From positions 3,878,430 through 3,942,429 of the forward strand of contig CM068581.1 of NCBI GenBank assembly GCA_035048485.1: DNA of 64,000 nucleotides, in the 5' to 3' direction. The DNA is from Pteria penguin (lineage: Eukaryota > Mollusca > Bivalvia > Pterioida > Pteriidae). The notes below the pieces were generated by a model, which did no database searches, was not told the DNA's origin, and was given only the letters and a program-made list of their open reading frames with translations. Position 1 is the stretch's first letter. Each line of letters opens with the position of its first letter. Below, piece after piece: positions 52,561-64,000 of the stretch. A program made the position numbers and the translations under genes.

Positions 52561-53955
52561 AAAGTTTTATTTCATAATTAATTAAGGTCAAGATTACTCA
52601 TTTTAGTATAAGATAGTTTGATCACTTGTTGTTCTACAGTTGACTCAATTGGATATCCATATGATACATTGAAATTTGAAATCATCATCCGTTAATACAA
52701 TGATTTCCTATATACTGAGTCATTAATTTCCTTCATTATTGCTGTGCTACTTGGAGCATCAGTTTTACTGATTTTTTGTACATGACTTGAATAATCAATT
52801 TCCTACATTATAATTGCCATTCAGGAAGCATCCATTAGTTTTTCTGATATTCTTGTTTTTCAGGTGACCTTAACTGCTCCACTAAGTAAGAAAACATGTT
52901 TCTTATGCAAATTTCATATGAAAAGATAATTCATTTGGTACAGAAATTTTTAGCCTTTTGACCTTGACCTTGACTTTAGAGTCTATTTTCAAAAACTCTA
53001 ATCTTGGTGGCCATATCTTTTGTATAAAAAGAAATAAGCATTCATGTTTTGTATCTGTAATTGTGATTAGAGCATTAGATTGAAACCATATATTCATAGT
53101 TTGTGAATTTGACATTGACATCAGTCAATTTCAAAACCTTTAATCTTGGCCATTTGAATAGTAGGAGATATGGTTTTAATATTTTTGAGGTATATATATT
53201 TAGGTAAATGTTGTATGTTTCTGAATATAAATGATGTTAAAACATTATGAGAATCGTGAATAAGATGGTTATTTAATGTCCCACTTTAAGGAATGTCGTT
53301 CCTTGGCTCAGCTTCGACTCGTGACAACAATGCAGTAAAACTTGTTGCCATGAAGTTGTCGATTGCACGTTCATTTCGGATACAAGCAATTGCAAACTCT
53401 TTGCCGTAAGATAGTATGAAGAGAGCAAATTTTATTAGCATTTTGTACATAGGTATAATGACGATGTAGTTGCAACAAAGACCTAATTTCCCCCCCCCCC
53501 CCCCCATTTTCCTGAAATCCTGAATCCGCCACTAAAATGGTAAAATGATTACATACTTAAAATCAGCAAAGCCGACTCTCAGGACTTTTGAGTCCTTTGA
53601 TTTTTATTTTATTGACCTTGATGTTAAATTCATTTCTCAAAAACCTTAATCTTGGTTTAGAAAGAGATTTGGCCTTCATAATTAGAATATATATTTGTAA
53701 CTAGAACTTCTGATTGATGACATATGTTCTTACTTTCTGACCATGACCTTAAAGTCAGTTTTAAAAACTTCATCCCTGGCCTTACCTTTTGAATAGAAAT
53801 AGATATGGCTGTCATATCTAGCATCTGTATTCCTTGTTAGTAGAATTTTTGATCGATACCATATTTTCATACTTTATTACCTTAACATTAAGTCAGTTTT
53901 CGAAAACCTTAATTTTGCCTGATTTTTTTTTATTAGAAAGAGATGTGGCTTTCAT
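52561..53955. other. Intergenic, no gene recognised
   Basis: Scattered 'gaccttgaccttgac' repeat relatives occur at 52955-53110 and 53600-53930, and there is a C-run of about 16 nt at 53490. Nothing else is recognised. Confidence 0.5.
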
Positions 53956-55250
53956 ATTTATACCCCCCTCAAACAGAGTTTGCCTCTGATTAGTTGGTAT
54001 ATAGGAATCACCTTGTCTGTCTGTCTCTCTCTCCGTCTGTCCACCAAAACTTGTCTGGGCAATAACTTCTCACCCTCGTGCACAGATTTCAATAATATTT
54101 CACAGAATAGTTGCTTAGGATCCAGGGATGTGTCATGACCTTGAACCAAGGTCATAGATCAAAGGTCAAGGTCGTGATAGGCACAATAAGTAAACCTTGT
54201 CTGGGCCATGACTTCTTCCTCTGTGCACAGATTTCAATAATATTTCACAGAATTGTTGCCTAGGAGCCAAGGGTGTGTCATGACTTAAAACCAAGGTAAA
54301 AGGTCAAGGTCATAATAGACACAATAAGTAAAACCTTTTCAGGGCCATAACTTCTCACCCTGTGTACAGATTTCAATAATATTTCACAGAATTGTTGCTT
54401 TTGATCCAAGGATGTGTCATGACCTTAAACCAAGGTCATATGTCAAAGGTCAAGGTCATAATAGACACAATTGGTATAACCTTGTCCAGTCCATAACTTC
54501 TTCCTCTGTGCATGGATCTCAGTAATATTTCACAGAAGTGTTGCTTAGGATCCAACAGTGTGTCATGACCTTGAACAAAGGTCAAGGTCACAATAATTAC
54601 AATGGGTAAAACCTTGTTATACCTGCTCAATGGATGCCTCATGGGTTGTCATAAAGGGATGAATTATTGCATGTCTCTATTGTTGCTTAGTATCAAATGG
54701 TGTGTCATGACCTTGAACCAAGGTCAAAGGTTAAGGTCATAATAGACACAATTGGTATAACATTGTCCTGGCCATAATTCTTTCCCCTGTGCACGGATTT
54801 CAATAATATTTCATAGAATTGTTGCATAGTATCCAAGGGTGTGTTATGACTTGAACCAAGGTCATAGGTCAAAGTCAAGGTCATAATAGACACAATAGGT
54901 AAGTAAAACTTTGTCCAGGCCATATCTTCTCACCCTGTGCACAGATTTCAATAATATTTCACAGAATTGTTGCTTAGGATCCAAGGGTGTGTCATGACCT
55001 TGAACCAAGGTCATAGGTCAGAGGTCAAGGTCATAATAGACACAATTGGTATAATCTTGTCCAGGCCATAACTTCTTCCTATGTACACGGATTTCAATAA
55101 TATTTCACAGAAGTGTTGCTTAGGATCCAATTGTGTGTCATGACCTTGAACCAAGGTCAAAGGTCAAAATAAACACAATTAGTAAAACCTTGTTATACCT
55201 GCTCTATGGATGGCTCATGGGTTGTCATAAAGGGATGAATTATTGCATGT
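53956..55250 (+). repeat. Dispersed repeat with ~140-148-bp tandem units
   Basis: It opens 'ttatacccccctcaaac' and 'tataggaatcacc', as at 11388. About eight to nine units follow, with 'gatttcaataatatttcaca', 'gaattgttgcttaggatcca' and 'gtcatgaccttgaaccaagg'. Spacing between 'accttgtctgggc'-type starts is 139-148 bp. Confidence 0.85.
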
Positions 55251-55729
55251 CTCTACTTTGTTGCCGCGGGGGTTTTTGTCCCGTTAGGACAGCTGTAGTT
55301 AGGATCTACATTTCTTGTAACTAGAACTTTGATCAACACCATATTTTCTTACTTTGTGATCTTGACAATAGAGTCAGTTTTCAAAATCTTCAACCCTGGC
55401 TTCATTATTTGAATGGAATCAGATATAGCTATAATATCTAGCATCTGTATTCTTTGTGGCTAGAACTTTTGATTGACATCCTAATGTATTCTTACTCTGT
55501 AACATTGACCTCGATAAGAGTCAGTTTTCCAAAACTTTGTACACAGTTTTTGAAAAGTATATTTTATAATTAAGAAGCAAAGATAAAAGATGCCTGTTAT
55601 GAGGGAGAACTTCATTTTACAAGAGAATAATGTACTTGTAAATAAAAAGTATTTTAAAGTATTTAAATTCCACTGATGAGCTCTGTAGTTTTCTGACAAT
55701 TCTAGTTTATCAAAGGTGCTATCCAATAA

Positions 55730-55952
55730 AAGCCAGTGCAGCCTAGTGGATAAGGTGCTCGGCTCATGATTGAGTTCCGGGGTCCACTCCCACCCTGGGT
55801 GCACCAGCGTTCTCTCTTTCGGTTTAGACGGTAAAAACCGAGGTCCCGTGTTATGGTAGGGGTGGCACTAAATGATCCCTCACTGTTTTGGTTGGGTCCA
55901 TTGCAGAGGTCTAAATTTGTATGCATCGACGTAAAACAATATTCAATCAAAA
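55730..55952 (+). mobile_element. tRNA-derived SINE with 12-bp target-site duplication
   Basis: Head 'gcagcctagtggataaggtg', body 'tctttcggtttagacggtaa' and 'gatccctcactgttttggtt', tail 'cgtaaaacaatattcaatca'. It is flanked by GCTATCCAATAA at 55718-55729 and 55953-55964. Same family as 26163-26436, more diverged. Confidence 0.9.
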
Positions 55953-55989
55953 GCTATCCAATAATTTACAAACCCCTGAACATCTATCT

Positions 55990-56730
55990 TGGGTCACTTG
56001 AGCTATTAAGGTACCAGTGAGCTATTCTTATAACTCCTCATCTGTCTGTCTATACTTTCTACACTACTTCAGAACTATGAAAGAGATTTTAATTAATCTT
56101 GGTAGGGATGAAGTACTCAAGGTCCCCCTAAAAATGTTATTTGCCAGGTCTATCATAGAGTGGGTCCAGGACAAGGGTAACATACGGTACCCTTATTTAT
56201 TTAACATTTTTTCAGACCAGTTGTACAGTTGTAGAACCAAAGACACCCGAGTGATTAAGAAGGGTGTCTTAGGAAATGCCGTTGTTTTTGGTTTCATTCA
56301 AAAGTCAATTTTTTTTACTTGAAATTTTGCATATTTTCAGATGTTTCCTTTAAAATGTCATTAAAAATTTTGCTTTTAATTCTTAAACTTTGTTTATTCA
56401 GTCTGATTTAAAGGAAATAAATGTTATTGTAAAGAATTTGAAAGCAAAAATAATTTTCCTGATTTTTTTTTTTTAATTTTCAAGATTCAAATTGAAGTAG
56501 GATATCATTGAGTCCTCATGGACTATTTCTTAAGAACCTATTAAGGATTTTGATGAAACTTGGTGGAAATAAAGAACTCAAGGACCCTTTAATGTGTTGA
56601 TATTTTGTTGGCCAAATCCATCATGGGGTATATTCAGGGTAGACAGGGTATATAAATAAAAGCATCAGGATGATCAAGAAGGGTGTCTTGGGAAGTGTTG
56701 TTGTTTTCCGTTTCACTGTGAAATTACTTT
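55990..56730 (+). repeat. Two members of a dispersed 'gatgaaacttggtggaaat' family
   Basis: Members at about 55990-56280 and 56510-56710 share 'aacttggt(a/g)g(g)aatgaa' and 'aagggtgtcttrggaa'. Related stretches lie in STOML2 introns. No coding potential is seen. Confidence 0.55.
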
Positions 56731-57425
56731 CTTTGACATCTCGCCAGAATGAGGTGACTTATAATTAGATATGATTCCACAACTTGACCAAAAGATAAAA
56801 TTGACAGGCATCCTAGATTCATGGATTCCATATGCTTTAGTGAGAGTAGGATATTTTAACAAAATACAACGCAACTCAAATGTGAAGATCAATGCCACTA
56901 AATCAATGGTGCCAAACATAAGAGATTTTTATAGTGAATCTATATAATGAAGATATGTAGGCTGTGTCGCCAACAATTCAAAGAATATAGCCCAGGTGAA
57001 AGGTTTTGGAAAGTAGGCCAAAGTTTTAAGGTCACTAAATTAATAGTCATTGTACCAAATGAAACCTCTGATCCCAAGGAATCTGTATATGAAAATGCTT
57101 AGGATAATTATTGCTTATGGCTGCCGTCACCGATGGTATAACATAAGCTCCCGGCAATTAAAAAACGAATCGGAATCATCACATTCAGATAGATATTTTA
57201 CTTTTTCTGAGTCTAAATTCAAAGTTTACCATCATATCAGGTGTATTTCTGTTGTCTTCATAATTAAAGATCTTGATACATTGTTTATAAATCATATTAT
57301 GGTTATTTAATCTTTCATCTGAAGTGGTATTATCTTTTTAATTCTATCATTAATTGATTGTTGAATAATAATACGAAAACTGTAATTCTGGATAATGTTA
57401 TAGAGGAGATTGCTGAAATACAATA
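56731..57425. other. Intergenic, nothing recognised
   Basis: There are short open frames only (for example 57050-57310), with no recognisable domain or splice-supported structure. Confidence 0.5.
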
Positions 57426-57429
57426 TATA

Positions 57430-59645
57430 ATAAAGTTTGTACGTCCCATCTGATACAATCTGAGTCTATGTTCCACAATAAAGTTTGTACGTCCCATCTG
57501 TTACAATCAGAGTCCATGTTCCACAATAAAGTTTGTACGTCCCATCTGATACAATCTGAGTCCATGTTCCACAATAAAGTGTGTATGTCCCATCTGATAC
57601 AATCTGAGTCCATGTTCCACAATCAAGTTTGTTTGTACGTCCCATCTGATACAATCTGAGTCCATGTTCCACAATAAAGTTCGTATCTCATCTGATACAA
57701 TCTGAGTCCATGTTCCACAATAAAGTTTGTATGTCCCATCTGATACAATCTGAGTCCATGTTCCACAATAAAGATTGTACGTCCCATCTGATACAATCAG
57801 AGTCCATGTTCCACAATCAAGTTTGTTTGTACGTCCCATCTGATACAATCTGAGTCCATGTTCCACAATAAAGTTTGTACGTCCCATCTGATACAATCCG
57901 AGTCCATCTTCCACAATAAAGTTTGTACGTCCTATCTGATACAATCTTAGTCCATGTTCCACAATAAAGTTTGTACGTCTTATCTGATACAATCTTAGTC
58001 CATGTTCCACAATAAAGTTTGTATGTCCCATCTGATACAATCTGAGTCCATGTTCCACAATCAAGTTTGTACGTCCCATCTGATACAATCTGAGTCCATG
58101 TTCCACAATAAAGTTTGTACGTCCCATCTGATACAATCCGAGTCCATCTTCCACAATAAAGTTTGTACGTCCCATCTGATACAATCTGAGTCCATGTTCC
58201 ACAATAAAGTTTGTACGTCCCATCTGATACAATCAGAGTCCATGTTCCACAATCAAGTTTGTACGTCCCATCTGTTACAATCTGAGTCCATGTTCCACAA
58301 TCAAGTTTGTACGTCCCATCTGATACAATCTGAGTCCATGTTCCACAATAAAGTTTGTATGTCCCATCTGATACAATCTGAGTCCATGTTCCACAATCAA
58401 GTTTGCACGTCCCATCTGATACAATCTGAGTCCATGTTCCACAATAAAGTTTGTACGTCCCATCTGATACAATCTGAGTCCATGTTCCACAATAAAGTTT
58501 GTATGTCCCATCTGATATAATCTGAGTCCATGTTCCACAATAAAGTTTGTATGTCCCATCTGATACAATCTGAGTCCATGTTCCACAATAAAGTTTGTAT
58601 GTCCCATCTGATACAATCTGAGTCCATGTTCCACAATAAAGTTTGTATGTCCCATCTGATACAATCAGAGTCCATGTTCTACAATAAAGTTTTTATGTCC
58701 CATCTGATACAATCAGAATCCATGTTCCACAATAAAGTTTGTACGTCCTATCTGATACAATCTGAGTCCATGTTCTACAATAAAGTTTTTTTGTCCCATC
58801 TGATACAATCTGAGTCCATGTTCCACAATAAAGTTTGTACGTCCCATCTGATACAATCTGAGTCCATGTTCCACAATAAAGTTTGTATGTCCCATCTGAT
58901 ACAATCTGAGTCCATGTTCCACAATAAAGTTTGTATGTCCCATCTGATACAATCTGAGTCCATGTTCCACAATCAAGTTTGTTTGTACGTCCCATCTGAT
59001 ACAATCTGAGTCCATGTTCCACAATAAAGTTTGTACGTCCCATCTGATACAATCAGAGTCCATGTTCTACAATAAAGTTTTTATGTCCCATCTGATACAA
59101 TCAGAATCCATGTTCCACAATAAAGTTTGTACGTCCTATCTGATACAATCTGAGTCCATGTTCTACAATAAAGTTTTTTTGTCCCATCTGATACAATCAG
59201 AATCCATGTTCCACAATATAGTTTGTATGTCCCATCTGATACAATCTGAGTCCATGTTCCACAATAAAGTTTGTATGTCCCATCTGATACAATCAGAATC
59301 CATGTTCCACAATAAAGTTTGTACGTCCTATCTGATACAATCAGAGTCCATGTTCCACAATAAAGTTTGTATGTCCCATCTGATACAATCTGAGTCCATG
59401 TTCCACAATCAAGTTTGTACGTCCCATCTGATACAATCTGAGTCCATGTTCCACAATAAAGTTTGTATGTCCCATCTGATACAATCTGAGTCCATGTTCC
59501 ACAATAAAGTTTGTATGTCCCATCTGATACAATCTAAGTCCATGTTCCACAATAAAGTTTGTACGTCCCATCTGATACAATCTGAGTCCATGTTCCACAA
59601 TAAAGTTTGTACGTCCCATCTGATACAATCTGAGTCCATGTTCTA
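57430..59645 (+). repeat. 48-bp satellite with an AATAAA in most units
   Basis: About 46 units with the consensus TTTGTACGTCCCATCTGATA + CAATCTGAGTCCATGTTCCA + CAATAAAG. Some units carry caatcaag instead, or a 4-bp TTTG duplication. The length is divisible by 3, so frames remain open on both strands (16-residue repeat such as CTSHLIQSESMFHNKV); these are not genes. The + strand has a polyadenylation hexamer in most units. It lies between the converging C3orf38 and HSD17B4 genes. Confidence 0.95.
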
Positions 59646-59734
59646 TCATGAAAATCTTAACCAGTTATGTCTGTGACATCAGTATTGTGCCAGAAATCAA
59701 AAAAGATACCACAGGTTAACAAAGGATATATAAC

Positions 59735-60018
59735 CATTTATTGATTTACATAGTAAACAATACTACTGAAATAAATATCACAGACATAAATAATTACTTC
59801 AAGTTCATTTAAGGAAAATAGAATGATTATAAGATTGATATGGCTGCCAAATATCTCTGTGACGTTCACCATGGGATCATCAGAAATCATTCGGTGTGAT
59901 TGTCTCCTCATATTCTTACTTCAAAGTTAATGTAAAACATCATTAATCATCTTGTTCACTTTTTAGTTAATCATTTAAAAATTTCAATAATAAAGCTGAA
60001 TGTTATTTCACAGGAGGA
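59735..60018 (-). other. HSD17B4: HSD17B4 3' UTR
   Basis: On the - strand this follows the TAA at 60019-60021 and reaches an AATAAA signal at 59742-59737. The 48-bp satellite begins about 90 bp further downstream. Confidence 0.6.
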
Positions 60019-63000
60019 TTACATTTTTGAATCGTCTTTCAATAAATCGCCCAGTTTCTGTGCCATCATTATGTTTCCTTTGATCTTTAATAATCCTTTC
60101 ATGAAAGCCTGAAATTAAATAAATTTCTTAAACAATGATATGAAAGTTTAAAAAATGTTAGTTTTAATTTCTTTACTACAGAAACAAAGAAAGTCAAAAG
60201 TCAAAACTGCAAATTTAAGTTGGTACGTACATGCAGCGATAGTAAACACTAGGCAAAGTAAGTAAAATCAAATCAAAAGAAGTTCCGAAGACCTCACAGG
60301 ATGTTACTAATGGAGAATTTTTCAATGTTTCAGACCTGTTGTCCATTGAGTTTTCCGGATGCCATGTCCACCATGTTCTTGTCATCAATGGTAAGAGTAC
60401 AATCAGCTTTCACTCCTTTAGGTTCCCCTTGATACACACCTCCTCCCGTCTTCATGTCTGCCGCTGAAACACATCATCTATCTATCAAACATACATATAC
60501 ATAAAAAGAAATTAATCAATTAAGATTATCGTATGTTTCTTATATATAATAAATACCCATCAAATTTATGGTAATAGATACCAAAATACTTTCTGCTAAA
60601 TGAGGGCCAAAGGTTATTTTGGTCACCTCAGAACACAATGTATTTGAGCCCAAGTTGTGAATGATGGCTCATTTTTCATTAGATTGCCTCATACTCTTAA
60701 TTATTATTCATGCAATTCATTATCATAATAAAAAGCACTACAGAAATCTTTCTAAGAAAAAAAATAACAAAATGAGCCCCATATTTTCCAGAGCCAAATA
60801 CCCGGGAAGGAGATGGGGGGGGGGGGGTTAAAATTTTACAATTTTGGTTGGTGGATTTCTACTCTTCATAGCAATGCATACATTTTAATATCACAAGGCT
60901 AGGGAGTAAAAATGAAAATCATTAGGATTAAATTGCATTTTCAGTAGCTATATGGGTCCTACTCAAGAACTGAACCCCTGACCTGATTTTCAAAGATTAA
61001 ATCTATTTCAAATATAATTTAATTTTTGAGGCAACCCCCCCATATAAAGTCTATTGATGCACAGACAGACAGACATCACCATACCATAATATGTCCCGTC
61101 TTTCGGGCATATAAAATTAATTATTGAAAAAAGGTCATTCCTGAAATGAAACCATGCAGACACAATTTTAAAGCCTGAACCACTGTGACTGGGGTCATGA
61201 ATGTCACAATTTAGATAGCAGGTTTCATTCCCTTTAAAATCATGCACTCTTTATCATAAACAATAATTGGAATGAAAAAGAAAGATCTTCTAAGTTTGAC
61301 TAGGTTTTCAGTATGCAGCAAAGCAGACCCTGCACTGGAGTCTGAACCTCTAAGGCTCGTGGATTATGGTAGACAGCATCATGCTCTATGTATACAGTCT
61401 ACTTCCAGATGTGCAAGAGTAGAGAAAAAGATTTTTGAAGAATGGGCTAGTTCTAATAGATTTGGACCAATCCCTAAGGCCTCATAAATGCTGGGATCAT
61501 GAACTTCACAATATATATTAATCTTATACCAGTATGCTCAATGCGAATTACATTGACACTCAGCCTCATAGCTTTCATGAGGAAGTTAAAATGCTCAAAA
61601 CTGATTCACCACCACCAGTGTTCAGACCAATGGTAATAATTCATCTGTGTGACTAGTGACCTAGTAGAAAGGATACTTACTCCATTTGGCAGCGGATTTG
61701 CCTCCTTGAGTGATATCAAATACAAACACAGCATTGATTTTTTTGGCCAGTGCTGGCTGAGCAGATGCTCTCTGTCCCATCATCACAAACAGCTCATCAC
61801 TAAGCAATGAAGATGCCTAAAAAGAACAAAAGTTACCCCAGAATCACACTGAAAGCCACCTTTAATATTAATAAATGCTCTTTTCTATCTTGAATTAACA
61901 CTTCATAACTATAAAGTGTTTATTTCTATGTTTTTCATCTGTTGCTGGGTCTGTAATGTTTGAAACTCTCTATGATCCATCAATCTGTCTATCTGGTTCC
62001 GGAGTTTTATAAAGTACTTTGTCAAACACACCCAACTGCCATATATTATGACATCAGAATCATATTTCACTTGATTGTTATCGGTAACACAAGGCTATAT
62101 TATGGTGTTATGACAATGATAATAGGTCATTCCTTCACAATCAGCCCAAGACTTGAACCTTAGCTGCAAAATGGATCTGCTTTATAACTTCTGTTGATTG
62201 TTACATATACCTATGAAACAAAGGCATGTCATAATATCAACCCCAAAGTTGTATTTCCTAGGTGAAAGCCAAACGCTGTGTCCATATTTATAGTTGCAGC
62301 ACTGCTGATGAGAAGGGTATTTATCTCATAAAGACTGCTCTAGTTACCTTTGAAGCTGAAGTCCCTGACGATGCATTTCCATGGAGATCAATATAAGCAC
62401 CAGACAAACTTATATTACCATTCTCCACAACCTGATATAGAAAAATAAATCAATTAAAACAAAGAAAGCACCAATCATGAGATAATACATTTGCAGGATC
62501 TATGGTAGACATGTTTTATAAAGGTCTTCATTATACAGTAGCAATGAACGCTCCTGGCACCAATTTACTTTTCTGTTAAGGTTTTTAAATTCACTTCATT
62601 TTGCATGAATTAAAGATTTTTAATATTATTTCAGTTTTTAAGAGGTATCAGTGGCCCCCGCAAGTATGGCAAGGGGCATGAAGTGTTTGCTTTGCCGTCC
62701 TTCCATCACACATTGGTTTCTGGATGATACCTTTCAACATATTCAAATCAATTCAATCCAGGAAGACTTTTGAGAGCCAAATTTTTTTTTTCAGAGATTG
62801 TAATTTTTTTTTTACCAATATCCAAATCAATTCAATCCAGGAAGACTTTTGAGAGCCAGAATTTTTTTTTTTCACAACTTGTAATTGTTTTTTTACCAAT
62901 ATTGAGAGCCGGATTATTTATTTTATCTATGAAATTAAGCGTCCGTGTGAGGTAGTGGTAAGGGGGAATAAAGAAGCTTTTACGCGGCCGACTGATCTTA

Positions 63001-64000
63001 CCAGAAATTTAAGTGTGCACCCTAAAACATGATGTCATTAGTCCAACAATAAATCAATATACTATATGAAAAGACATACACTATCTAAAAAATCATATTT
63101 TGAAATTACAATTCCTGGAAAAATACTTGTAAGATACTCAGTACATACTGTCTAACACACAGGTGATAAAAAGTGAAAGTAGAAACATTTTGGACAGGAT
63201 TTAATAGCCCCTTTGTTCTCAATTTTGTAAACTTTCCTAAAAATGCAAGAAATAGCAAATTTGACAGTTTTATAGGATGGCTATCCATATTTTATATGAA
63301 ATTTATACTGTGATTTATTGTATCGTTTTTGATGAACGTAACTGAACGTAGAAATTATCAAATATTATCATGCCCACACCGCAGTGAGTGTAACCTAAAT
63401 GGTTGCTTCCAAAGTCATGTGCTTATTATATGTGTATAGCCTAAAAGAAGATAGGTGTGTGTATTATGGCATCTTACAGAAGATGGGCAATTTACAGGTA
63501 ATTATGGCATCTTACAGAAGATGGGCAATTTAAGAGTAATTATTGCATCTTACAGAAGATGGGCAATTTACAGGTAATTATGGCATGTTGCGGAAGATTG
63601 GTAATTAAAGAGTAATTATGGCATCTTACAGAAGATGGGCAATTCACAGGTAATTATGGCATCTTACAGAAGATGGGCAATTTACAGGTAATTATGGCAT
63701 GTTGCAGAGGATGGGTAATTTAAGAGTAATTATGGCATCTTACAGAAGATGGGCAATTTACAGGTAATTATGGCATCTTACAGAAGATGGGCAATTTAAG
63801 AGTAATTATGGTATCTTACAGAAGATGGGCAATTTACAGGTAATTATGGCATCTTACAAAAGATGGGCAATTTAAGAGTAATTACGGCATCTTACAGAAG
63901 ATTGGCAATTTAATTATGGAGCCAGCAATCAGTATAGTGTAATCAATAAGTATGTTGTTAGTCATATATAATATAGATGGTCAATCTCAAGTTATAGAGT
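60019..64000 (-). CDS. HSD17B4: HSD17B4, peroxisomal multifunctional enzyme type 2, C-terminal exons (partial)
   Basis: Coding exons on the - strand, in transcript order: 62431-62348, 61816-61681, 60463-60336, 60108-60019. Junctions are GT..AG and phases agree; 145 C-terminal residues are encoded. VVENGNISLSGAYIDLHG matches the end of the hot-dog hydratase region, and the Ser/Thr-rich GTSASK linker follows. The SCP2-like sterol-carrier domain has KKINAVFVFDITQGGKSAAKW, then TADMKTGGGVYQGEP, DKNMVDMASGKLNGQQAF, KGLLKIKGNIMMAQKL. The protein ends in SKM, a peroxisomal PTS1 variant (human ends AKL). Family role: (3R)-hydroxyacyl-CoA dehydrogenase and enoyl-CoA hydratase 2 of peroxisomal beta-oxidation. 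The dehydrogenase and most of the hydratase lie beyond the right edge. The end coordinate is the window limit, not an exon. Confidence 0.93.
60464..61680 (-). other. HSD17B4 penultimate introns, repeat-bearing
   Basis: The intron between exons 61681 and 60463 contains a G-run (60817-60829) and a degraded repeat with 'cagacagacagacatcacca' and 'ataatatgtcccgtctttcg' (about 61050-61110). No additional exon was found. Confidence 0.5.
62640..62960. repeat. Two-copy repeat in an HSD17B4 intron
   Basis: 'ccaatatccaaatcaattca' 'atccaggaagacttttgaga' occurs twice (about 62735-62812 and 62813-62900), each copy followed by a T-run. Confidence 0.65.
63462..63917 (+). repeat. 38-bp tandem array with dimeric alternation
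   Basis: About twelve units 'attatggcatcttacagaag' 'atgggcaatttacaggta'. Successive units largely alternate between ending 'tacaggta' and 'taagagta', so the effective repeat is a 76-bp dimer. It lies in an HSD17B4 intron, on the non-coding strand of that gene. Confidence 0.88.

Noticed and set aside
57507..59676. Long open frames with HLIQSESMFHNKV-type repeats on both strands
   Set aside because: They are products of the 48-bp satellite (48 = 3 x 16). Multiple overlapping frames are open on both strands, which is not expected for a gene.

Overview
The window reads as nuclear DNA of a metazoan, most likely a marine mollusc and probably a bivalve. Support: AT-rich sequence, small exons with GT..AG introns, single-copy animal genes, tRNA-derived SINEs, MITEs, and the dispersed 'tatgctccc..gggagcata' and 'aaggtcaaggtcatgacc' repeats that I associate with bivalves. 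There are no operons, prokaryotic genes or CRISPR. Nearly all the long open reading frames are artefacts of tandem arrays. The real coding sequence is in short exons that I assembled by hand from splice sites and reading phase.

Three protein-coding genes can be supported. (1) STOML2 (stomatin-like protein 2, mitochondrial), + strand, 11 coding exons from 2567 to 21713, all phases consistent, 337 aa. (2) The C3orf38 homologue (DUF4518 family), + strand, exon 1 at 32727-32844 (with a second copy at 43908-44025), exon 2 at 48438-48637, exon 3 at 50495-51160, 327 aa. (3) The 3' end of HSD17B4 (peroxisomal multifunctional enzyme type 2), - strand, four terminal coding exons between 62431 and 60019, running off the right edge. 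It encodes the end of the hydratase region and the SCP2-like domain and ends in a peroxisomal SKM signal. STOML2 and HSD17B4 both act in lipid or mitochondrial/peroxisomal biology, but nothing here shows functional linkage.

Layout: 1-2500 flank with a MITE and a promoter-proximal repeat; 2567-21713 STOML2, whose introns hold at least nine tandem arrays, two SINEs and a TTAA-type MITE; 22442-26436 intergenic repeats (second MITE copy, 41-bp array, decayed reverse-transcriptase retroelement, SINE with target-site duplication); 26739-48370 an approximately 11-kb tandem duplication (copy A 26739-38190, copy B 38191-48370) of mariner fossil + SINEs + nested foldback elements + C3orf38 exon 1 + hAT-like element + 39-bp satellite; 48438-51160 remainder of C3orf38; 51640-59645 repeats, including a 143-bp near-perfect palindrome and a 48-bp satellite; 59735-64000 HSD17B4.

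The most striking signals are these. Three exon-intron junctions of STOML2 have been amplified in tandem: one acceptor and two donors, one of the donors in about 33 copies. The C3orf38 first exon and its upstream region are duplicated, which could be alternative promoters or an uncollapsed haplotype. Two satellites have monomer lengths divisible by three (39 and 48 bp), so both strands stay open for hundreds of codons.
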